Below are positions 1 through 4,691 of a stretch of DNA of 7,054 nt, piece after piece; the first letter of the stretch is position 1; the number at the start of each line of letters is the position of its first letter. Below the pieces are notes generated by a model. It had not been told where the DNA came from and made no database searches. It saw only the letters and a list, made by a program, of their open reading frames with translations. A program made the position numbers and the translations under genes. The stretch is taken from contig CAIMUD010000009.1 of NCBI GenBank assembly GCA_903844585.1, positions 1-7,054 of the forward strand, written 5' to 3'. The DNA is from an uncultured Actinomycetes bacterium. GTDB lineage: Bacteria; Actinomycetota; Actinomycetes; Nanopelagicales; Nanopelagicaceae.

Positions 1-632
1 AATAAATACAGCATAATTTTTTGCTGTTGCAACATCATGTTGTTGCTGGAATCCATCTTCGGCATTCCCTTAACCATCAACTGACGTTGTGTTGTAAATG
101 TTGTTGCAGACATAAAGGTAATTAAAAGTACGGTAACAATCTTTACGCTTGTGTTTGATGTTCCAAGGAAGCTCTCACCAAAAGAAGCGCCAAAAAATTT
201 AGCGTTTTGGATTGACTTTAAATACTCGCCCTTTAATAGCCCGTGAGGATTATTTTTTGCTATTCCATTAAGTACGGTAAAGAGCGCAAAGAAAATTGGG
301 GCTTGGGCAAGAATTGGAAAACATGGAGCAAGAGGATTTGTCTTATGCTCCTTATAGAGCTTCATCATCTCTTCGGATTGCTTCTGGCGATCGTCTTTGT
401 ACTTCGTTTGGATTGCTTTCATGTGTGGCTGAAGAGCAGTCAGTGCGCGCTGGCTCTTAATCTGCTTAACAAAGAGTGGGATCAAAATAATCCGAATTAA
501 AACTACAAGACCCACAATAGAAAGGGACCATGTAACGCCGCTATCTTTTCCAAAAATTGGAGAAAGGAACTTATGGAATGTAACCATTACCCCTGATACA
601 GCTATGTACAACGGATTGAGAATTGCTCCCAT
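1..632 (-). CDS. yidC: YidC/Oxa1-family membrane protein insertase, partial (N-terminal 210 residues)
   Basis: YidC inserts and folds proteins in the cytoplasmic membrane, alone or with SecYEG. The visible 210 residues begin [11 protein letters not shown] hydrophobic segment at about 36-56 carries Arg47 (LVVLIRIIL), matching the conserved groove arginine of Gram-positive YidC. A charged, Lys/Gln-rich cytoplasmic loop follows at about 57-98. The family signature NPLAPCFPILAQAPIFFAL lies at about 99-117, and another membrane segment at about 161-177. The remaining C-terminal membrane segments lie beyond the left edge, so the gene is cut by the window and is not itself truncated. The ATG is chosen because it overlaps the yidD stop as TAATG and has an AGGGG Shine-Dalgarno a few bases upstream. 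Last visible gene of the leftward rpmH operon, in the order typical of Actinobacteria. No lipobox is visible. Identification is secure. Confidence 0.95.
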   Translation of the reverse strand, partial: MGAILNPLYIAVSGVMVTFHKFLSPIFGKDSGVTWSLSIVGLVVLIRIILIPLFVKQIKSQRALTALQPHMKAIQTKYKDDRQKQSEEMMKLYKEHKTNPLAPCFPILAQAPIFFALFTVLNGIAKNNPHGLLKGEYLKSIQNAKFFGASFGESFLGTSNTSVKIVTVLLITFMSATTFTTQRQLMVKGMPKMDSSNNMMLQQQKIMLYL

Positions 633-898
633 TATTTAGCCCCTACTGTTTGTTGGATAGTTCTAAAACCAGCGTCCCGCACTGCCTTTTCGGGCACATA
701 ATCAACGCCGCCTTCTGACCATGGATTGCAGCGAACTACGCGCCAAGCCGCCATTGCCAGGCCTTTAACTCCGTACCGGCTAATAGCCGTTACCGCATAT
801 GACGAACATGATGGGTAGTACTTACATCGAGGTGCAAAGGCCGGTGAAATCCATTTTTGGTAAAAACGAATTGGCGCCACAGCAATATTTCTTATCAT
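632..898 (-). CDS. yidD: Membrane protein insertion efficiency factor YidD
   Basis: A small membrane-associated protein thought from family knowledge to assist YidC-dependent insertion; its mechanism is not well defined. The 88-residue product has the family's typical length. The N-terminus is amphipathic (RFYQKWISP, about 11-19). The cysteine motif [11 protein letters not shown] is at 25-35, and R53/R56 with CNPWSEGG at 53-64, followed by VDYVPEK. Cys25, Cys31 and Cys57 are the family's conserved cysteines. Its ATG overlaps the rnpA stop by four bases (ATGA at 895-898) and its TAA shares a base with the yidC start, so it is probably translated by coupling within a polycistronic rpmH-rnpA-yidD-yidC message. 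Nothing unusual in sequence or length. Confidence 0.96.
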   Translation of the reverse strand: MIRNIAVAPIRFYQKWISPAFAPRCKYYPSCSSYAVTAISRYGVKGLAMAAWRVVRCNPWSEGGVDYVPEKAVRDAGFRTIQQTVGAK

Positions 899-1266
899 CG
901 GGTCGCCACTTTTCCTTGGCGGTCTAGAAGCTTGCTCACAAGAGTTTCAATTTCTGATGAAATATTATTAGTTAAAACAAGCGCTGAACTTTTCTTCTGT
1001 GAAAGTGCCCGAACTACAAGTAATGAACCGTTCGGAAGTTTTGAAACTTCGGCGGCAAGTGCATGGCGAACTTTGCGAGCAAGTGCATGGCGCGCAACAG
1101 ATCCTCCGACAGTCTTATTAATTATGAGCCCACACTTTGCCGAAGATTCTGTGGCAGGTGTGATGTAGAGATATCCAACGAAATTTTCTACCGTGACACG
1201 AAGTCCGCTCTTTGTTGTGCGAGCAAAATCTTCGCTTGCTGTTAAACGTGCGTTTTTAGGCAGCAC
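895..1266 (-). CDS. rnpA: Ribonuclease P protein component
   Basis: Protein subunit of RNase P, which with the RNA subunit (rnpB, not in this window) removes 5' leaders from precursor tRNAs. The product has 123 residues, normal for actinobacteria. It starts [14 protein letters not shown], the usual N-terminus preceding the substrate-binding cleft. The basic helix runs from about 51 to 70 ([20 protein letters not shown]). In most homologues this helix has RNR or RHR followed by V/I-K/A-R-R; here the equivalent is R59-H60-A61, so the second arginine is an alanine. The start is GTG at 1266, supported by AGGAG at 1273-1277 with a 6-base spacer. It lies 25 bp downstream of rpmH and overlaps yidD by four bases. 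Family assignment rests on sequence and on the conserved rpmH-rnpA pairing. Confidence 0.94.
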   Translation of the reverse strand: MLPKNARLTASEDFARTTKSGLRVTVENFVGYLYITPATESSAKCGLIINKTVGGSVARHALARKVRHALAAEVSKLPNGSLLVVRALSQKKSSALVLTNNISSEIETLVSKLLDRQGKVATR

Positions 1267-1291
1267 GAGAAGCTCCTGTGTGGATCTTTAC

Positions 1292-1429
1292 TTACGCAGA
1301 GAGGCGAACGCGGCCCTTGGCGCGGCGAGCAGAAAGTACTGCGCGGCCTGCGCGAGTTGCCATGCGGGCACGAAAGCCATGCTTCTTGGCACGACGACGT
1401 GTATTTGGCTGGAAAGTGCGCTTTGTCAT
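1292..1429 (-). CDS. rpmH: 50S ribosomal protein L34 (bL34)
   Basis: A small, highly basic protein of the large ribosomal subunit. The 45-residue frame reads [19 protein letters not shown]... and ends ...AKGRVRLSA. These are the bL34 hallmarks: TFQPN near the N-terminus, the KKHGFRARM core, and a basic tail ending in R-x-x-LSA as in other actinobacteria. The start is fixed by the conserved N-terminus and by a strong AAGGAG at 1435-1440, five bases upstream of the ATG. It is first in the leftward operon and divergent from dnaA, which is the usual arrangement around bacterial origins. Codons are richer in CGC/CGT than the neighbours, as expected for an arginine-rich ribosomal protein. The leader upstream is unusually repetitive (see the repeats at 1467-1511). 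Confidence 0.97.
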   Translation of the reverse strand: MTKRTFQPNTRRRAKKHGFRARMATRAGRAVLSARRAKGRVRLSA

Positions 1430-1466
1430 GATGACTCCTTCTAACAATTCTCTATAGGTACTGCTG

Positions 1467-1483
1467 GCTCGGCCGCTCGGCCG
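1467..1483. repeat. Tandem 8-mer GC-rich repeat with internal dyad in the rpmH leader
   Basis: GCTCGGCC occurs twice in tandem, followed by G. The unit CGGCCG (1470-1475 and 1478-1483) is itself palindromic and its two copies also pair with each other around a 2-base CT spacer. In the rpmH transcript (minus strand) this would lie about 40 nt before the start codon and could form a GC-rich stem. No U-run follows, so it is not a standard terminator. Its role is unknown; an RNA structure or a protein-binding site are both possible. Confidence 0.55.
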
Positions 1484-1487
1484 GGCT

Positions 1488-1511
1488 ATTCATAAACAAA
1501 CCATTCATAAA
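1488..1511. repeat. ATTCATAAA direct repeat, 15-bp period
   Basis: ATTCATAAA is present at 1488-1496 and 1503-1511, separated by CAAACC. On the minus strand each copy reads TTTATGAAT. This AT-rich pair sits next to the GC-rich 8-mer repeat and upstream of rpmH. It could be a binding site for a dimeric protein, tandem -10-like elements for rpmH (TATGAAT), or a small AT-rich patch linked to origin function. The repeat is plain in the sequence; the role is open. Confidence 0.5.
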
Positions 1512-1533
1512 TGTGTGGGAAGCAAGAGGGGTA

Positions 1534-1563
1534 ACGGTACGGGGCCTAGTTGCGCTCGGTCAA
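1534..1563 (-). promoter_or_regulatory. Candidate rpmH operon promoter
   Basis: On the minus strand a -35-like TTGACC (1558-1563) is separated by 18 bp from TACCGT (1534-1539), which fits the actinobacterial TANNNT -10 pattern. Transcription would start near 1527 and leave a leader of roughly 100 nt containing the repeats at 1467-1511. Called by inspection only; other weak -10-like hexamers exist nearer the gene. Confidence 0.4.
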
Positions 1564-1585
1564 ACTCGCTCTGGGCAAATAATCT

Positions 1586-1594
1586 TGTGGATAA
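1586..1594 (-). promoter_or_regulatory. DnaA box, perfect TTATCCACA
   Basis: The plus strand reads TGTGGATAA, an exact match to the consensus 9-mer on the minus strand. It lies just upstream of the candidate dnaA promoter at 1599-1627, in the rpmH-dnaA intergenic region. Likely roles are autoregulation of dnaA and/or a subsidiary origin site. Confidence 0.85.
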
Positions 1595-1598
1595 CCAC

Positions 1599-1627
1599 TT
1601 GCTTTTCGGGTAATTCACCCCTACTTT
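1599..1627 (+). promoter_or_regulatory. Candidate dnaA promoter (upstream of two)
   Basis: TTGCTT at 1599-1604, a 17-bp spacer, and TACTTT at 1622-1627 (TANNNT) form a plausible sigma-70/HrdB-type promoter. The predicted start near 1634 falls on a DnaA-box-like site (1634-1642), which suggests repression by DnaA. The -10 lies inside an 11-bp direct repeat whose second copy is 60 bp downstream. Inspection-level call. Confidence 0.4.
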
Positions 1628-1687
1628 GGCGCCCTGTCCACAGGTATCCGTCGATTTAGGTCAAAAAGAAGGCTAAACCCCTACTTT
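1617..1687 (+). repeat. ACCCCTACTTT direct repeat, 60 bp apart
   Basis: Identical 11-mers occur at 1617-1627 and 1677-1687, exactly 60 bp apart. Each contains TACTTT, a good -10 candidate, and each is followed within about 7-12 bp by a DnaA box or near-box. The pair therefore looks like a duplicated promoter/operator module. The second copy lacks a convincing -35 (GGTCAA at the 17-bp position). Confidence 0.5.
1634..1642 (+). promoter_or_regulatory. DnaA box-like site CTGTCCACA
   Basis: One mismatch from the actinobacterial variant TTGTCCACA and two from TTATCCACA. It is opposite in orientation to the other boxes in this intergenic region and overlaps the predicted start of the upstream candidate dnaA promoter. 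Confidence 0.5.
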
Positions 1688-1698
1688 AGACCACAGCC

Positions 1699-1719
1699 TG
1701 TGGATAACTCTGTGGATAC
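1699..1719 (-). promoter_or_regulatory. Paired DnaA boxes just upstream of the dnaA ribosome-binding site
   Basis: TGTGGATAA at 1699-1707 is a perfect minus-strand TTATCCACA. TGTGGATAC at 1711-1719 differs by one base (GTATCCACA). Their starts are 12 bp apart, close to one helical turn, which suits cooperative binding. They end 5 bp before the GAAAGG ribosome-binding site, so bound DnaA could block initiation or early elongation of dnaA transcription. They may also belong to a bipartite origin with the 3150-3548 cluster. Confidence 0.8.
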
Positions 1720-1736
1720 CCCTAGAAAGGTTCGAA

Positions 1737-3149
1737 ATGGCCGTAGTCGAGGTAGAACTGACCGATCTTTGGGATCGGGTCATCGAACATGTCTCCTTGG
1801 GAGAACCACAACATCGTGCATTTTTAACGATGACAAAGCCTCTCGGGCTTATCCAAAGCGAAGGCGGCATTACCAATCTCTTGGTTGCGGCCCCAAACGC
1901 TTTTGCTAAGGATGTCCTTGAGTCCAGACTTCGCGTAGTTGTAAACGAAGTTCTCTCTAAAGAACGTGGAGACAAAACAAATATCGCGGTGATGATTGAT
2001 GAGAGCATCGAACTCGCAGATCTTGCCGCCCCGTCGATACAAGTTGAGACAACTCCATCACGCCCCGGCACTGGTCGCGATGATGCGCCTTCACACAATC
2101 GCAAAGGTGACGAACCTTCGCAATTAAACCCTCGCTATATTTTTGAAACTTTCGTTATCGGTGCATCAAATCGATTTGCACATGCAGCTGCTGTTGCAGT
2201 TGCTGAAGCGCCAGCGAAGGCATACAACCCGTTATTTATTTATGGTGACTCGGGTCTTGGGAAAACGCACTTGCTCCACGCTATCGGCGCCTATGCAAAA
2301 GAGCTATACGGCAATGTCCGCGTACGTTATGTATCTTCTGAAGAATTCACAAACGACTTTATTAACTCTATCCGTGACGATAAAGCATCTGCTTTTCAGC
2401 GCCGCTATCGCGACCTAGATGTTCTCCTTGTTGACGATATTCAATTCTTAGAAAATAAAGAGCGAACCCAGGAAGAGTTCTTCCATACATTTAATACGCT
2501 CTATAACGCCAATAAACAAATAGTTATTTCTTCCGACCGCTCGCCTAAACAACTTACAACGCTTGAAGATCGTTTGCGTTCTCGTTTTGAGTGGGGCTTA
2601 ATGACAGATATTCAACCGCCAGAACTTGAAACCCGTATTGCGATTTTGCGCAAGAAGGCAATCCAAGATCGCCTCAACGCCCCGGATGATGTTCTTGAAT
2701 ATATTGCAAGCAAAATTTCTACAAATATCCGCGAGCTTGAAGGCGCACTTATCCGCGTTACAGCTTTTGCGAGCTTAAACCGCCAGCCAGTTGACCTCGG
2801 CCTTGCAGAAATTGTTCTTAAAGATTTAATCCCGAGCGGGATAAGTGCTGAGATAACTGCGCCAACAATCATGGCCCAGACCGCGGCTTATTTCAGTCTC
2901 ACCATCGACGACCTTTGTGGCACTTCGCGCTCCCGCGCTTTAGTAAACGCGCGCCAGATCGCTATGTACCTATGCCGCGAGCTGACCGAACTTTCACTTC
3001 CTAAAATCGGTCAAACTTTCGGCGGTCGCGACCACACAACAGTGATGCATGCAGACCGAAAGATCCGCGAGCTCATGGCTGAGCGCCGCTCTATCTATAA
3101 CCAGGTAAATGAACTTACGACCCGCATCAAATCCCAAACAAGTAAATAA
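1737..3149 (+). CDS. dnaA: Chromosomal replication initiator protein DnaA
   Basis: DnaA binds DnaA boxes, oligomerises as the ATP form and melts oriC. The 470-residue product shows all domains. Domain I is at about 1-85, opening [13 protein letters not shown] short acidic/proline-containing linker is at about 86-130. The AAA+ core runs from about 131 to 365, with Walker A GDSGLGKT (170-177), Walker B LLVDDIQF (230-237), box VII arginine finger R283 in RSRFEWGL, and sensor II R332 in NIRELEGAL. The DNA-binding domain IV carries the signature [15 protein letters not shown] (429-443). The linker is short for an actinobacterium, where long linkers are common. The ATG has GAAAGG at 1725-1730, six bases upstream. 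It is divergent from rpmH and flanked by DnaA boxes on both sides, so autoregulation is likely. No clear terminator follows the stop codon. Confidence 0.99.
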   Translation: MAVVEVELTDLWDRVIEHVSLGEPQHRAFLTMTKPLGLIQSEGGITNLLVAAPNAFAKDVLESRLRVVVNEVLSKERGDKTNIAVMIDESIELADLAAPSIQVETTPSRPGTGRDDAPSHNRKGDEPSQLNPRYIFETFVIGASNRFAHAAAVAVAEAPAKAYNPLFIYGDSGLGKTHLLHAIGAYAKELYGNVRVRYVSSEEFTNDFINSIRDDKASAFQRRYRDLDVLLVDDIQFLENKERTQEEFFHTFNTLYNANKQIVISSDRSPKQLTTLEDRLRSRFEWGLMTDIQPPELETRIAILRKKAIQDRLNAPDDVLEYIASKISTNIRELEGALIRVTAFASLNRQPVDLGLAEIVLKDLIPSGISAEITAPTIMAQTAAYFSLTIDDLCGTSRSRALVNARQIAMYLCRELTELSLPKIGQTFGGRDHTTVMHADRKIRELMAERRSIYNQVNELTTRIKSQTSK

Positions 3150-3190
3150 AGGCAAAAGTCTGGCTTGTCCGTTTTAAACCGCTTTACCCC

Positions 3191-3208
3191 CACCTTGTGG
3201 AGAAGGTG
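3191..3208. repeat. 6-bp inverted repeat overlapping DnaA boxes
   Basis: CACCTT (3191-3196) and AAGGTG (3203-3208) form a perfect 6-bp dyad with a 6-base loop. The right arm overlaps the first box of the triple cluster and the first two bases of the second. It lies about 40 bp after the dnaA stop but has no U-run, so it is a weak terminator candidate. Cruciform formation or a second protein's site are alternatives. Confidence 0.4.
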
Positions 3209-3225
3209 TGGATAACTGTGGATAG
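3196..3225 (-). promoter_or_regulatory. Triple DnaA-box cluster in oriC
   Basis: On the minus strand: TTCTCCACA (3196-3204, one mismatch), TTATCCACA (3207-3215, perfect) and CTATCCACA (3217-3225, one mismatch). Starts are 11 and 10 bp apart, so the three sites lie on the same helical face, as expected for a cooperative DnaA filament with one strong and two weaker sites. Confidence 0.85.
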
Positions 3226-3282
3226 AGAAGCTTTTTCTGTTGGTATCTACCCGGCAGATCAAATATGAACGGGGAGGTTGGA

Positions 3283-3552
3283 ATGAATCCTTTAACTAGC
3301 GCTGGGGTTACCCACATTAAGCGCCTTGTTACCCACACCGGTTTTTCACTAAATACCCCCTCTGACCTGGGGTTTTACTCTTTATCCACAGAAATCAACC
3401 CTGGTTACTACTACTGCCTTTATATACAAGAAACCCTTCCCCAAGCGAACCACACACCTTTGAGGTTGATTTCAGGCTATGAAAGCGTGGATGCTTTCCC
3501 AAGGGATATTTCTTCAAGAACTGAAAAGATGAGAATGAGGGCTGCGGCGTGA
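3283..3552 (+). CDS. Doubtful small ORF crossing oriC and overlapping the dnaN start
   Basis: An open frame of 89 codons begins at ATG 3283 with GGGGAGG at 3271-3277, five bases upstream. An in-frame ATG at 3265 would give 95 codons but has no ribosome-binding site. The stop TGA overlaps the dnaN GTG as GTGA, the geometry of translational coupling. The product (MNPLTSAGVTHIKRL..., ending MRMRAAA) resembles no family I recognise and has no membrane segment or motif. The repeated VTH pairs are simply the DnaA boxes TTACCCACA read in frame. Most likely this is chance openness in origin DNA. The strong ribosome-binding site and the overlap are the only reasons to list it. Confidence 0.2.
   Translation: MNPLTSAGVTHIKRLVTHTGFSLNTPSDLGFYSLSTEINPGYYYCLYIQETLPQANHTPLRLISGYESVDAFPRDISSRTEKMRMRAAA
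3308..3337 (+). promoter_or_regulatory. Two DnaA box-like sites TTACCCACA, 21 bp apart
   Basis: Identical TTACCCACA 9-mers at 3308-3316 and 3329-3337 each differ from TTATCCACA by one base. The 21-bp period is two helical turns. They have the same orientation as the perfect box at 3382 and opposite to the triple cluster. Probably low-affinity sites occupied by ATP-DnaA. Confidence 0.6.
3382..3390 (+). promoter_or_regulatory. DnaA box, perfect TTATCCACA, next to the presumed unwinding element
   Basis: An exact consensus box pointing rightward towards the trinucleotide run at 3405-3416 and the AT-rich stretch after it. In the Bacillus subtilis basal origin, a box in this position anchors the DnaA filament that extends onto single-stranded DnaA-trios. 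Confidence 0.85.
3405..3434. other. DnaA-trio-like run and AT-rich candidate unwinding element
   Basis: The plus strand reads TTA-CTA-CTA-CTG at 3405-3416, so its complement is 3'-AAT-GAT-GAT-GAC-5'. This is three perfect and one imperfect copies of the 3'-(G/A)AT-5' DnaA-trio described for B. subtilis. It is 14 bp downstream of the perfect box at 3382-3390, with a CCCTGG segment between, and is followed by TTTATATACAAGAAA (3419-3433). The order box / GC-rich spacer / trios / AT-rich DNA matches the basal unwinding layout. Function is inferred. Confidence 0.5.
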
Positions 3553-4679
3553 AATTTACAGTTGATCAACTAGCTTTAACAGAAGGCGTTAACTGGGTTT
3601 CCAGAAGCCTTTCTTCGCGCCCAATAAAAACAGAACTTTTAGGAATTGTTATCGACGCAACCGGAAGTGAAGTAATTCTCTCCGGTTCTGATTTAGAAAC
3701 ATCAAGCAAATCAAATTTTCCCGCAGATATAACAACAAAAGGAAAAGTTTTAGTTCCTGGAAAACTACTCGCAGAAATCTCTCGTTCGCTCCCTAATAAA
3801 CCAATAACAATTGCGCTAGATGGAACAAGAGTTCTTGTAACTTCTGGATCTGCAAAATTTACTTTGCCCACACTTTCTATTAATGAATACCCAAATTTGC
3901 CAGAGCTTCCTGAAACTACAGGTGTAGTAGCCAGCGATGTATTCGCAACGGCGGTCTCACAAGTTGCTATCGCAGCTGGGCGCGATGATTCACTACCGAC
4001 TCTCACCGGCGTTCACATTGAAATAAATGAAGATGTTGTAACTCTTGCAGCGACAGATAGATACCGTTTAGCGGTAAGAGAATTTACATGGGGCCCAACT
4101 GCGCCCGGAGTTTCAACAACAGCGCTGATGCGTGCGCGCACACTTGCAGATGCAGCTAAATCTCTTGTGGGATCTAAAAACGTTTCGCTCTCATTTGCAC
4201 CAAGTACAAGCAACGACCGACTCGCAGGATTTGCTGGCGATGGGAAATCAATGACATCGAGAATGCTTGATGGAACATTTCCCCCATACCGACACTTACT
4301 TCCACAAGAAGTTGCAACAACAGCGGTAGTCGAAGTTGCACCATTTTTAGATTCTGTCCGCCGCGTTGCGCTAGTTACAGATAAAACTGTTCCGCTGCGT
4401 CTTGAATTTACAAACGGATCTGTTTCACTAGAAGCAGGCGCTGGCGAAGAGGCGCAAGCTACAGAAGCTATTGATATCAAGCTAGACGGCGAATCCATTT
4501 CAATCGCTTTCAACCCTGTCTTTTTAGCTGAAGGGCTGCAAGCTGTCGGAACACCTTTCGTGCAGATTTCATTTACCGGTTCAAATAAGCCGGCAATTCT
4601 TATGGGCAAAGCAGAGCGCGATGGACAAGCAATAGATAACTATCGCTATCTCTTAATGCCAATGCGCTACGCCTCATAA
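3549..4679 (+). CDS. dnaN: DNA polymerase III beta subunit (sliding clamp)
   Basis: The ring-shaped clamp tethers the replicative polymerase and other DNA enzymes to DNA. The 376-residue product has three repeated clamp domains at about 1-120, 129-245 and 252-376. Recognisable blocks are the N-terminus MKFTVDQLALTEGVNWVSRSL, GVHIEI (154-159), AATDRYRLAV (167-176, the usual ATDSHRLA peptide-pocket block), DGTFPPYRHLLP (231-242), and the C-terminal YRYLLMPMRYAS (pocket block usually MPMRL). The GTG start is chosen because the MKF-x-V N-terminus is conserved and GAGGG at 3537-3541 lies seven bases upstream. Only 12 bp separate its stop from recF, so dnaN, recF and the DciA-like gene are probably co-transcribed. 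Length is typical and nothing is missing. Confidence 0.98.
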   Translation: MKFTVDQLALTEGVNWVSRSLSSRPIKTELLGIVIDATGSEVILSGSDLETSSKSNFPADITTKGKVLVPGKLLAEISRSLPNKPITIALDGTRVLVTSGSAKFTLPTLSINEYPNLPELPETTGVVASDVFATAVSQVAIAAGRDDSLPTLTGVHIEINEDVVTLAATDRYRLAVREFTWGPTAPGVSTTALMRARTLADAAKSLVGSKNVSLSFAPSTSNDRLAGFAGDGKSMTSRMLDGTFPPYRHLLPQEVATTAVVEVAPFLDSVRRVALVTDKTVPLRLEFTNGSVSLEAGAGEEAQATEAIDIKLDGESISIAFNPVFLAEGLQAVGTPFVQISFTGSNKPAILMGKAERDGQAIDNYRYLLMPMRYAS

Positions 4680-4691
4680 CGAGAAGCACAC

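Larger units (their letters stand above)
3150..3548. other. Main oriC candidate (dnaA-dnaN intergenic region)
   Basis: This 399-bp region between dnaA and dnaN is the usual oriC location in Actinobacteria. It holds three minus-oriented boxes (3196-3225), three plus-oriented boxes (3308-3316, 3329-3337, 3382-3390), a hairpin over the first box, a trinucleotide run at 3405-3416, and an AT-rich stretch around 3419-3434. The two box groups face each other across roughly 80 bp that contains no box. A weak dnaN promoter candidate (TTGTTA 3326-3331, 18 bp, TAAATA 3350-3355) overlaps the second plus box. An open frame with a strong ribosome-binding site also crosses the region (see 3283-3552). Origin function is inferred from box density and position. 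Confidence 0.85.

Noticed and set aside
857..1444. Plus-strand open frames opposite yidD, rnpA and rpmH (857-1168, 1063-1245, 1193-1444)
   Set aside because: They are antisense to three confidently identified genes, have no recognisable product and no good ribosome-binding site.
1512..1520. TGTGTGGGA as an additional DnaA box
   Set aside because: Three mismatches to TTATCCACA in the best register; below what I would accept without footprinting.
1673..2104. 143-codon minus-strand frame opposite the dnaA 5' end
   Set aside because: Antisense to domain I and the linker of dnaA, with a Ser/Arg-rich composition typical of shadow frames.
3482..3494. CGTGGATGC near the dnaN start as a DnaA box
   Set aside because: Three mismatches to the consensus and not in phase with the other boxes.
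3566..4609. Long minus-strand open frames opposite dnaN (146 and 198 codons)
   Set aside because: They are low-complexity Ser/Ala/Thr-rich shadows of the clamp gene's codons; dnaN is complete and conserved on the other strand.
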